Assembly (NCBI GenBank): GCA_017560305.1
Contig: JAFYOF010000122.1
Coordinates: 1-7,033, forward strand
Direction: 5' to 3'
Length of the DNA: 7,033 bases
Source of the DNA: Alistipes sp.
GTDB taxonomy: Bacteria > Bacteroidota > Bacteroidia > Bacteroidales > Rikenellaceae
Shown: positions 1-5,443 of the stretch, piece after piece
Numbering within the stretch: position 1 is the stretch's first letter
Layout of the letters: every line of letters begins with the position of its first letter
Notes under the pieces: model-generated
Databases searched by the model: none
Told to the model about the DNA's origin: nothing
The model's input: the letters and a program-made list of their open reading frames with translations, nothing else
Position numbers and translations under genes: made by a program

Positions 1-30
1 AAGACTGAAAAGGAGTTTCAATCGGACATT

Positions 31-468
31 ATGACGATGAAATCCATATTTACTCCAGAGTTTATTGAAGAGTATATTACAGAGTTTATACATCCTGAGC
101 TTCGCCCAACAAAATCAATAGACTTAACATTTGATGTGTTTGAGGATATTCTAAAGATGTTGGGAATAGTTGAAGATGATAGAGAGAGTGTTGTGGATGA
201 GATACCAAATCCTATGAATAATATAAAGATGTTCAATACAGAGACTTATCACGTGCCACGAGAGGTAATTAACTCAATAAACGGAAAGAAGGGCGGTCGT
301 ACAAAACAGAGTATCTCTATCGAGGTTATTGCTACAGGTGAGGTTAAAACATTTGGATCTAAGAGTGAGTGCTCGGAGTATATGAGGAGTTTAGGATGCT
401 CTGCGAGACAGTTCAATAAACTGTTAAATGGCGAGGGTGAGTTTGCAAAGAGTCACAGAGTGCTTTAA
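31..468 (+). CDS. Small protein with C-terminal NUMOD/IENR-like DNA-binding module (possibly 5'-partial)
   Basis: I do not recognise the whole protein. Its N-terminal two thirds (about residues 1-80) are acidic and probably mostly helical, with no motif I can name. Residues about 94-145 read as two short strands (SISIEVIATGEVKTFGS), then a helix (SECSEYMRSLG) and a second helix (SARQFNKLLNG). That pattern resembles the small NUMOD1/IENR1 modules found beside homing nucleases and in phage proteins, where they help bind DNA. No nuclease motif such as HNH or GIY-YIG is visible. The frame is open from base 1, so the true start may lie outside the window; ATG codons at 31 and 37 are the first available. 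An AAGGAG at 10-15 is too far upstream and is a weak signal in Bacteroidota. The gene converges on the integrase and is AT-rich, which fits mobile-element cargo. The module assignment is an inference from pattern alone. Confidence 0.6.
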   Translation: MTMKSIFTPEFIEEYITEFIHPELRPTKSIDLTFDVFEDILKMLGIVEDDRESVVDEIPNPMNNIKMFNTETYHVPREVINSINGKKGGRTKQSISIEVIATGEVKTFGSKSECSEYMRSLGCSARQFNKLLNGEGEFAKSHRVL

Positions 469-479
469 TAGAGGCTAGT

Positions 480-550
480 GAAAAATAAGCGAATGACTTT
501 TACATTTTTTATATATAATTTGTAATTTTGATTTGCTTATTTTTCGCTTA
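480..550. repeat. AT-rich inverted repeat between convergent genes
   Basis: Bases 480-494 (GAAAAATAAGCGAAT) match the reverse complement of 531-545 at 14 of 15 positions, around a very AT-rich 36-base centre. A second pairing also exists: TAAGCGAA at 486-493 matches TTCGCTTA at 543-550 exactly, so the right arm can pair in two registers. The structure lies between the stop of the + strand gene (468) and the terminator of the integrase. It could be a weak 3' structure for the small gene or a protein-binding site. The loop is long for a classical terminator. Confidence 0.55.
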
Positions 551-578
551 AAAGAAAATGGGGCCGCGCGGCCCCATT
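550..578 (-). terminator. Rho-independent terminator of the integrase gene
   Basis: Bases 557-578 form a perfect 22-bp palindrome with a GGGGCCGC core. On the - strand it follows the integrase stop (592) by about 14 bases and runs into a U-rich tract (complement of 551-558, mostly A on the + strand). This is the expected position and polarity for an intrinsic terminator. On the + strand the following bases (ATTACTTATA) are a poor U-tract, so any terminating effect on the convergent small gene would be weaker. Confidence 0.85.
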
Positions 579-591
579 ACTTATATAGCAT

Positions 592-1809
592 TTAGCACAT
601 ACTGCAAGATGCTCTATTATACATACTTACGAGCGTGTCCATATGGCTGCCAATGCTCCTGTCAATGACCTTTGCATAGTGGCTCGTCATACGGGTATTA
701 GTATGTCCCATCATCTGGCTTACAATCTCCAAAGGTATATTGTGAGCTAATGTTACAGTGGTTGCGAAAGTGTGTCTCGAAGTGTGAAAACAGACTCTTT
801 TGTCTATTCCACACAGTACTGCAATATCCTTTAGGTAACGGTTCACATCAGCATTATCAGGCATCGGTAACAGAACCTTTCCACCACTATACTTATCCAA
901 TATGGATTGGGCAATGGGAAGTACGGGAATTCGTGATAATACACCTGTTTTCTCACGCTTCTTCTTTATCCACTTTCTGCCCTCACTATCCGTCTCAAAG
1001 TGTTCTCTACTGAGCATCTTAATATCTACATAGCTCAATCCCGTGAAGCAACCGAATAGAAACATATCTCTAGTTATTATAAGGCGATCTACTGGTGATT
1101 TGAAATCGATAATCTTCTGTAACTCACTCTCATCTAAATACTCCATCTCAACAGGCTCACGAGCAACCTTATACATACTCAGCGTGTTGTAGGGTATATA
1201 CCCATTCATTACCGCTATGTTCATTATCTTCTGTAAGAACTTTAGATGTTTTGTTGCTGAGTTCTGTTTCATCTTTCGTTCTTTCAATAGCCAGGCGTGG
1301 AAGCCACTTATAAAGCCTATCTTAACCTCCTTAATGCTCATATCATTGCGTGAGTAGCGGTGTTTAATGTACCTCTCTATAAGGCGGCCACACAGTTCAT
1401 ATTCCCATACGGTACTCGCAGCTATAGACTCTCCAATCTTAGCTCTTAGGTCTTCCAAATGTACATTTACAACCTTCATAAGGGTCCACTCCTTCAAACA
1501 ATCCAATCTATCGAGATACGCATCACGCAATAGCTGTGGTGACACTCCGATATCCCTGTCAATTAGGACTTTCTCGAGATAGTACAACCTCGCACGGATT
1601 GCATCCAGATAGCTGTTTATCTCTATTGCTTCTGACTCTTTACTCCTAACTCGTTGTCGATTACGATCCCACTCGGAAGGGTGTACAGCTTTACCCGTAC
1701 TGAAGCTCGCTCGTACACCATTCTGTGTTAGTAGCACTTGAATAGGAGCTTCGCCACTGGTTCTGGCTTTACTCTCTCTAACGGCAAAAGAAATTGTTAT
1801 TGTACTCAT
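592..1809 (-). CDS. Tyrosine recombinase / site-specific integrase (Bacteroidota type)
   Basis: A cytoplasmic DNA integrase that would cut and rejoin attachment sites through a covalent tyrosine-DNA link. I start it at ATG 1809 (405 residues), because the family's N-terminal strand pattern begins there (STITISFAVRESK...GEAPIQVLL...STGKAVHPSEWD, the Arm-DNA-binding domain). An ATG at 1854 would add 15 hydrophobic residues and fits less well. A SAM-like core-binding domain follows (about residues 110-215), then the catalytic domain. Numbered from the 1854 start, the catalytic residues are Lys302 (beta-hairpin), His357 and Arg360 (HTSRHTFAT), His384 (MMGHTN) and nucleophile Tyr393 (SHYAKV). The usual first arginine in CFTGLRY is Ser274 (CFTGLSYVD). 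As I recall, the CTnDOT integrase IntDOT also lacks this arginine, so the substitution does not imply inactivity. The gene is intact and has its own terminator and probable promoter. It is likely the terminal gene of an integrated element extending left of the window. Confidence 0.93.
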   Translation of the reverse strand: MSTITISFAVRESKARTSGEAPIQVLLTQNGVRASFSTGKAVHPSEWDRNRQRVRSKESEAIEINSYLDAIRARLYYLEKVLIDRDIGVSPQLLRDAYLDRLDCLKEWTLMKVVNVHLEDLRAKIGESIAASTVWEYELCGRLIERYIKHRYSRNDMSIKEVKIGFISGFHAWLLKERKMKQNSATKHLKFLQKIMNIAVMNGYIPYNTLSMYKVAREPVEMEYLDESELQKIIDFKSPVDRLIITRDMFLFGCFTGLSYVDIKMLSREHFETDSEGRKWIKKKREKTGVLSRIPVLPIAQSILDKYSGGKVLLPMPDNADVNRYLKDIAVLCGIDKRVCFHTSRHTFATTVTLAHNIPLEIVSQMMGHTNTRMTSHYAKVIDRSIGSHMDTLVSMYNRASCSMC

Positions 1810-1881
1810 AGTATATAAGGTATTGGTTAATACTATATATACCAAATAACACACGAAAACACAGGAGAATAATTAGTGTCT

Positions 1882-1889
1882 CAAACTTA
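1882..1889 (-). promoter_or_regulatory. Probable -7 promoter box of the integrase gene
   Basis: On the - strand this reads TAAGTTTG, a perfect match to the Bacteroidota -7 consensus TAnnTTTG, about 73 bases upstream of the chosen ATG. No TTTG/TTG -33 box is found 19-21 bases further upstream. That space is occupied by the 11-bp tandem repeats, so the promoter may be weak, activator-dependent or blocked by a bound protein. Confidence 0.45.
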
Positions 1890-1894
1890 ATTTT

Positions 1895-1927
1895 CGGGTG
1901 CGTGACGGGTGCGTGATGGGTGCGTCA
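1895..1927. repeat. Three 11-bp tandem repeats (CGGGTGCGTGA) upstream of the integrase
   Basis: The units at 1895-1905 and 1906-1916 are identical (CGGGTGCGTGA). The third at 1917-1927 is TGGGTGCGTCA, differing at two bases. A period of 11 bp is close to one turn of the helix, so proteins bound to each unit would sit on the same face of the DNA. The array lies directly upstream of the integrase -7 box, where the -33 element should be. It could be integrase arm-type sites, an excisionase or repressor operator, or both. Two related units recur at 3147-3168. Confidence 0.7.
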
Positions 1928-1967
1928 ATATTCACATAAAGGCTATTTAGGAGCTCCATATCGCATC
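1905..1967. repeat. Direct repeat copy A, between integrase and CDF gene
   Basis: These 63 bases align without gaps to 3146-3208, with about 47 of 63 identical by my hand count. The first 19 bases (acgggtgcgtgatgggtgc) are identical. TCAAT, GGCTATTT and a TCGCATC end are shared further on. The copy overlaps two of the three 11-bp units. Together with copy B it brackets the transporter gene. It is a candidate attachment-site region or duplicated integrase upstream region. Confidence 0.6.
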
Positions 1968-2023
1968 TTAACTCATTTCGCGCAAAACTACTACATCAAA
2001 CTCTCGCAGCTCGGCCTTATCAT

Positions 2024-2923
2024 TTAACTCTTTACAGGCTCCATGTGTATGCCGATGTGCGTATCTGAGCCGAACTCATCTTTGAGCCTTCGCTCAACCA
2101 TTGTAACCACTGTGTGAGCCTCCTCTAACGACATTTTGCCATCTAAGCGCACGTGAACCTCTATTGCAATATGACTACCGATGCGGCGCGTGCGAAGATG
2201 GTGGGGCGAGCTAATCTCTGGGAAAGATTCGATAATATCCATAATTTTTCGCTCCGTGTCTGCAGGTAATGAGCGCTCAAGCAGTTCATCCAAGCATGGC
2301 TTAATTAGGTCTATTGCAACCTTTAGAATAAAGCCACTTATGGCCACAGCTGCAATAGGGTCTAAAATACGCCATCTCTCACCAAGGAATATAGCACCAC
2401 CGATACCTATGACAGTTCCTATTGATGAGAACGCATCACTGCGGTGATGCCAGGCATTTGCTATAACAGCCTGTGAATTGAGCTTTTTACCAGCACGCAC
2501 GGTGTATCTATATATGAGCTCTTTTGCGACAATCGAGACCACTGCAGCAATAAGAGCAATCATGCTGGGGGCTGGAAGTATCGCGCCATTGATAACCTCA
2601 TATATCTTGGTCGCGCCGTTAACAAGAAGACCTATGCCAACAACAAAGAGGGCAACACCTATCATCGCCGTGGCAAGAGTTTCATACTTGCCATGCCCAT
2701 ACCTATGGTTGTCGTCCTCGGGCTTGCCAGATATCTTGACAAAAACAATCACAATGATATCGGTAACGAAGTCCGATAGCGAGTGTACGGCATCGGCAAC
2801 CATGGCGGCACTACGTCCCATAATGCCGGCTACAAACTTGAAGATAAGCAGCAGAAGATTAACAATGCTACCCACCAAGGTCACCCTAAAAATCTCTTTC
2901 TCACGACTATTCTTCGACTCCAT
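2024..2923 (-). CDS. Cation diffusion facilitator (CDF) family divalent metal efflux transporter
   Basis: An inner-membrane antiporter that exports divalent metal, most likely Zn(II) and possibly Fe(II), in exchange for protons. The length (299 residues) is that of the FieF/YiiP type. Six membrane segments occupy about residues 12-205. The transport site residues are visible in TM2 (HSLSD, His47 and Asp51) and TM5 (HHRSD, His159 and Asp163); this HxxxD/HxxxD pair points to zinc rather than manganese. The TM2-TM3 loop carries the family signature HRYGHGKYE (residues 73-81). The cytoplasmic dimerisation domain (about 209-299) has HHLRTRRIG, EAH and HIGIHMEP, which match FieF's metal-binding histidine positions; FieF's final aspartate position is a glutamate here. 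The start ATG at 2923 is preceded by a good promoter. No linked regulator gene is present. The metal preference is inferred. Confidence 0.93.
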   Translation of the reverse strand: MESKNSREKEIFRVTLVGSIVNLLLLIFKFVAGIMGRSAAMVADAVHSLSDFVTDIIVIVFVKISGKPEDDNHRYGHGKYETLATAMIGVALFVVGIGLLVNGATKIYEVINGAILPAPSMIALIAAVVSIVAKELIYRYTVRAGKKLNSQAVIANAWHHRSDAFSSIGTVIGIGGAIFLGERWRILDPIAAVAISGFILKVAIDLIKPCLDELLERSLPADTERKIMDIIESFPEISSPHHLRTRRIGSHIAIEVHVRLDGKMSLEEAHTVVTMVERRLKDEFGSDTHIGIHMEPVKS

Positions 2924-2959
2924 AACTCACTTTTTGTCTAACTACAAGGTGTACATACC

Positions 2960-2991
2960 GCATCATAACAATGATGCAAAATGTCTTTGCA
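2960..2991. promoter_or_regulatory. Two overlapping inverted repeats in the CDF gene control region
   Basis: GCATCAT-AACA-ATGATGC at 2960-2977 has perfect 7-bp arms. TGCAAA-N5-TTTGCA at 2975-2991 has perfect 6-bp arms and overlaps the -7 box. Both fall at or just after the expected transcription start of the transporter gene, so they could be operators for a metal-sensing repressor, or a small leader hairpin. The second may partly arise by chance from the TTTGCA of the promoter box. Confidence 0.4.
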
Positions 2992-3019
2992 AATATAGCA
3001 AAAAATCCACTAACACAAT
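2990..3019 (-). promoter_or_regulatory. Probable Bacteroidota promoter of the CDF transporter gene
   Basis: On the - strand, TATATTTG (2990-2997) matches the -7 consensus TAnnTTTG. ATTG (3016-3019) is a one-mismatch -33 box 18 bases upstream, slightly shorter than the usual 19-21. The start codon lies about 65 bases downstream, giving a short leader that contains an inverted repeat. Confidence 0.65.
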
Positions 3020-3145
3020 CTTTGCCAAGGAGCCTATGGTGTAATATCCTTGCCTCCTACAGACTCCGTTCCAATAATGTTTAAAGGGAAATCAATCTGA
3101 TAGATAATTCTTAGAGGTGTATGACCTTCCATTTCCAGGCGCAAA
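3020..3145. other. Intergenic stretch without recognisable gene
   Basis: This is part of a gene-free stretch of about 450 bases between the transporter and GGGtGRT genes. I see no convincing reading frame, tRNA or structured RNA here. The wider gap (2924-3373) is otherwise taken up by the transporter promoter, direct repeat copy B, a C/A-rich tract and the GGGtGRT terminator. Confidence 0.5.
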
Positions 3146-3208
3146 ACGGGTGCGTGATGGGTGCATCAATGCCCCAATAATGGCTATTTGGACTCCTTCT
3201 GTCGCATC
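3146..3208. repeat. Direct repeat copy B, upstream of the CDF gene
   Basis: This is the second copy of the 63-base element at 1905-1967, 1241 bases away in the same orientation. It keeps two 11-bp units (CGGGTGCGTGA at 3147-3157, TGGGTGCATCA at 3158-3168) where copy A has three. GCGCAAAAC lies immediately before this copy, and GCGCAAAAC also occurs at 1980-1988, just after copy A. No integrase gene sits next to this copy, so it may be a relic of an earlier integration. Confidence 0.6.
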
Positions 3209-3318
3209 CGAGCCTAATAGTCACACATACTACTATCACAACAAAACATAGCCCCAAACAGCCCCAAAACACGCCACCATATCAGGCACTAAACACCCCA
3301 AAATAACCGCAAACAAAA
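3209..3318. other. C/A-rich, G-poor intergenic tract with 10-bp tandem repeat
   Basis: The + strand here is almost entirely A, C and some T. It contains the near-perfect tandem pair GCCCCAAACA / GCCCCAAAAC at 3251-3270 and another CCCC run at about 3296-3299. The - strand therefore carries three GGGG runs. It lies just past the GGGtGRT terminator and upstream of the transporter promoter, so it is probably not transcribed. No gene is visible. Confidence 0.4.
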
Positions 3319-3343
3319 AGGGATGACTCAAAAGAGTCATCCC
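3313..3343 (-). terminator. Rho-independent terminator of the scaffold/GGGtGRT operon
   Basis: A perfect 10-bp stem (3320-3329 with 3334-3343, GGGATGACTC/GAGTCATCCC) encloses a 4-base loop and is followed on the - strand by UUUUUG. It starts about 30 bases after the GGGtGRT stop codon (3374), which is the right place and polarity to end that operon. Confidence 0.92.
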
Positions 3344-3373
3344 CTAAAAGCTATTGATAATAAGTCGATTAGA

Positions 3374-4372
3374 CTAGTTCATCGCCTGCTGGATAGCTAC
3401 TGCGATAGCAACAGTTGCACCTACCATAGGGTTGTTACCCATACCGAGGAAGCCCATCATCTCAACGTGTGCTGGTACTGATGAAGAACCTGCAAACTGT
3501 GCGTCAGAGTGCATACGACCCATAGTGTCGGTCATACCGTATGATGCTGGACCTGCTGCCATATTATCTGGGTGCAAAGTACGGCCGGTACCACCACCTG
3601 ATGCCACTGAGAAGTACTTCTTACCTGCAAGGGTACGCTCCTTCTTGTATGTACCTGCTACTGGGTGCTGGAAACGGGTAGGGTTAGTTGAGTTACCGGT
3701 GATAGATACATCAACATCCTCCTTCCACATAATAGCTACACCCTCGCGAACATCGTCAGCGCCGTAGCAACGAACCTTTGAGCGGAGACCGTCTGAATAA
3801 GAGATGGTCTCAACCTCCTTAACCTCACCTGAGTAGTAGTCGAACTCGGTGCGAACATAAGTAAAGCCGTTGATACGAGAGATGATCTTAGCAGCGTCCT
3901 TACCCAAACCGTTAAGGATAACGCGCAATGGGTTCTTGCGCACGCGGTTAGCCATCTCTGCGATCTTGATAGCGCCCTCAGCTGCTGCGAATGACTCGTG
4001 ACCTGCGAGGAATGCGAAGCACTGTGTCTCCTCGCGGAGAAGGCGTGCTGCAAGGTTACCGTGGCCGATACCTACCTTACGATCCTCGGCTACTGAGCCG
4101 TTGATGCAGAATGCCTGAAGACCCTCGCCGATAGCCTCAGCGGCGTCAGCAGCGTTAGTGCAGCCCTTCTTGATTGCGATAGCAGCACCTACGACATAGG
4201 CCCACTTAGCGTTCTCGAAGCAGATAGGCTGAGTCTCCTCACACATCTTGTAAGGGTCGATGCCCTTCTGGTCGCAGATAGCCTTAGCCTCCTCGATTGA
4301 GTTGATACCGTATTGTGCAAGCACAGTGTTGATTTTATCGATTCTGCGCTCGTAGCTCTCAAATAATGCCAT
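3374..4372 (-). CDS. GGGtGRT family protein
   Basis: This is a member of the protein family named after its signature, seen here as GGGTGRT at residues 259-265 (SVASGGGTGRTLHP). The 332-residue length is what I expect for the family, and the protein looks cytoplasmic, with no signal peptide or membrane segments. Other conserved-looking stretches are GIGHGNLAARLLREETQCFAF (100-120, alanine-rich helical region), VILNGLGKDAAKIISRINGF (151-170), TGNSTNPTRFQHP (225-237) and AGPASYGMTDTMGRMHSD (273-290). Cysteines at 33, 44, 51, 71, 89, 118 and 202 could serve a metal site, but no classical cluster motif is present. The biochemical function is not known to me. It follows the IscU/NifU-like gene by 46 bases, with AGGA just before the ATG, so the two are surely co-transcribed. 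That pairing suggests work with iron-sulfur clusters or metal, which is an inference from context. Confidence 0.93.
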   Translation of the reverse strand: MALFESYERRIDKINTVLAQYGINSIEEAKAICDQKGIDPYKMCEETQPICFENAKWAYVVGAAIAIKKGCTNAADAAEAIGEGLQAFCINGSVAEDRKVGIGHGNLAARLLREETQCFAFLAGHESFAAAEGAIKIAEMANRVRKNPLRVILNGLGKDAAKIISRINGFTYVRTEFDYYSGEVKEVETISYSDGLRSKVRCYGADDVREGVAIMWKEDVDVSITGNSTNPTRFQHPVAGTYKKERTLAGKKYFSVASGGGTGRTLHPDNMAAGPASYGMTDTMGRMHSDAQFAGSSSVPAHVEMMGFLGMGNNPMVGATVAIAVAIQQAMN

Positions 4373-4418
4373 AATTTTCCTGAAATTTAATGGTTAATAA
4401 CTTAGGAACGCCCTCCGA

Positions 4419-5111
4419 TTACTCGTGACGAGGATCGATATACTTGACAGCATCGTTGAAGCGGCCGTATGAGCCCTTAGCCTTCTCCAATGCCACTGCT
4501 GGCTCGATGCCCTTCTTAATGAAGTCCATCATCTTGCCGAGGTGAACGAACTCGTAGCCGATAACCTCGTCGTTAGCGTCAAGAGCCATACGGGTGCAGT
4601 AACCCTCAGCCATCTCGAGGTAGCGAGTACCCTTAGCGTTTGTACCGAACATAGTACCTACCTGTGAGCGGAGACCCTTACCGAGGTCCTCGAGCGATGC
4701 GCCGATTACGAGACCACCCTCAGAGAAAGCTGACTGAGTACGACCGTAAACAATCTGCTTGAAGAGCTCGCGCATAGCGGTGTTGATAGCGTCGCAAACG
4801 AGGTCGGTGTTCAACGCCTCGAGGATAGTCTTACCTGGGAGAATCTCCGATGCCATAGCGGCAGAGTGAGTCATACCAGAGCAGCCGATAGTCTCGACCA
4901 AAGCCTCCTCGATGATACCGTCCTTAACATTAAGCGTGAGCTTGCACGCGCCCTGCTGAGGTGCGCACCAGCCGATGCCGTGGGTAAGACCAGAGATATC
5001 CTTAATCTCCTTTGCGCGTACCCATTTTCCCTCCTCTGGGATAGGTGCAGACTCGTGGTTAGCACCCTTCTTCACGCAGCACATCTGCTGCACTTCGTGT
5101 GAGTAAATCAT
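4419..5111 (-). CDS. Iron-sulfur cluster assembly scaffold-like protein (NifU N-terminal/IscU-like) paired with GGGtGRT
   Basis: A cytoplasmic 230-residue protein containing an IscU/NifU-N-like fold, which in the characterised family holds nascent iron-sulfur clusters. The core is GACKLTLNVKDGIIEEALVETIGCSGMTHSAAMASEILPGKT. In it, Cys77 aligns with the second ligand cysteine of IscU (GCGSAIASS region), and Cys49 or Cys56 (GWCAPQQGAC) with the first. Cys106 (LVCDAINTAM) could be the third, but its spacing from Cys77 (29) is shorter than the roughly 43 in IscU, so the ligand set may differ. The usual ligand-proximal Asp of IscU (ACGD) is absent. About 110 extra C-terminal residues (GLVIGASLEDLGKGLRSQ...KYIDPRHE) are not part of IscU. 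No cysteine desulfurase or ferredoxin gene is adjacent. It is the first gene of the operon with GGGtGRT; the start ATG at 5111 follows a strong promoter. Scaffold function is inferred from family resemblance. Confidence 0.85.
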   Translation of the reverse strand: MIYSHEVQQMCCVKKGANHESAPIPEEGKWVRAKEIKDISGLTHGIGWCAPQQGACKLTLNVKDGIIEEALVETIGCSGMTHSAAMASEILPGKTILEALNTDLVCDAINTAMRELFKQIVYGRTQSAFSEGGLVIGASLEDLGKGLRSQVGTMFGTNAKGTRYLEMAEGYCTRMALDANDEVIGYEFVHLGKMMDFIKKGIEPAVALEKAKGSYGRFNDAVKYIDPRHE

Positions 5112-5219
5112 AGTCTTTGTCTTTTTAATTTATTGTATGTCAATACTTTGTTTTATTTTTGCTTTACTTGTTTATGGACTTAGGTCTCGACGAGATCTTT
5201 TCCATAGCACAAATCGTGA
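5112..5219 (-). promoter_or_regulatory. About 100-base leader of the scaffold/GGGtGRT operon
   Basis: This is the AT-rich untranslated stretch between the predicted transcription start and ATG 5111. It contains a small odd palindrome TCTCG-A-CGAGA (5185-5195) close to the expected start. I see no known riboswitch fold. Its length leaves room for regulation, but nothing in the sequence proves it. Confidence 0.4.
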
Positions 5220-5251
5220 CAAAGTTACGAAAACAATTCGGATAAAGCAAT
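5220..5251 (-). promoter_or_regulatory. Bacteroidota promoter of the scaffold/GGGtGRT operon
   Basis: On the - strand, TAACTTTG (5220-5227) is a perfect -7 box (TAnnTTTG). ATTG (5248-5251) sits 20 bases upstream, the canonical distance, with one mismatch to the -33 TTTG. The spacing and placement make it the likely promoter for both genes of the operon. Confidence 0.75.
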
Positions 5252-5386
5252 TAAGAATTCATAATTTTTTTTAATAATTCGCACCTCACCTCAACTCTCT
5301 TAGCCGATTTTGTCTCACAGTAGCACGATAGTCGTAGGGTAGAGGAGTTGAATATTGCACCTCGCCACCTCGTTATAACGCAAAAA
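5252..5386. other. Intergenic region with short repeats, no gene seen
   Basis: Part of the 332-base gene-free gap between the surface-protein gene and the scaffold operon. It holds a short inverted repeat (TCAACTC 5291-5297, GAGTTGA 5345-5351) and a near-perfect direct pair GCACCTCACC (5281-5290) and GCACCTCGCC (5357-5366). No reading frame or RNA gene can be supported here. Confidence 0.4.
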
Positions 5387-5412
5387 AAACTGCGCCCCGA
5401 AGAGCGCAGTTT
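5381..5412 (-). terminator. Rho-independent terminator of the surface-protein gene, UUCG tetraloop
   Basis: On the - strand the stem AAACTGCGCUC / GGGCGCAGUUU (5402-5412 with 5387-5397, including one U-G pair) closes on a C(UUCG)G tetraloop. It is followed by eight U residues (complement of 5382-5389, partly overlapping the stem base). It begins about 32 bases past the stop codon at 5444. Both the stable loop and the U-run are classic intrinsic-terminator features. Confidence 0.95.
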
Positions 5413-5443
5413 GTGTTAAATATTGTCTATATGAGACAGAAGA

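Noticed and set aside
8..15. AAGGAG as a Shine-Dalgarno site for the ATG at 31
   Set aside because: The spacing of 15 bases is too long, and Bacteroidota rarely rely on such sites, so it does not fix the start.
1821..1848. Imperfect inverted repeat TTGGT...ACCAA in the integrase leader
   Set aside because: The arms are only 5 bases long in AT-rich DNA, which is easily expected by chance.
1895..1927. CRISPR-like array
   Set aside because: The 11-bp repeats are contiguous with no spacers and are far too short for CRISPR repeats.
2478..3044. Long + strand open frame opposite the CDF gene (188 codons)
   Set aside because: It is an antisense shadow: the - strand frame has clear CDF motifs, and the + strand product resembles nothing I know.
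2924..3373. Hidden tRNA or small RNA in the long intergenic region
   Set aside because: I found no cloverleaf-compatible arms, anticodon loop or T-arm sequence, and no terminator beyond that of the GGGtGRT operon.
3736..4053. Second - strand frame inside the GGGtGRT gene
   Set aside because: It is an out-of-frame shadow rich in Ser/Arg/Leu, caused by biased codon use in the real gene.
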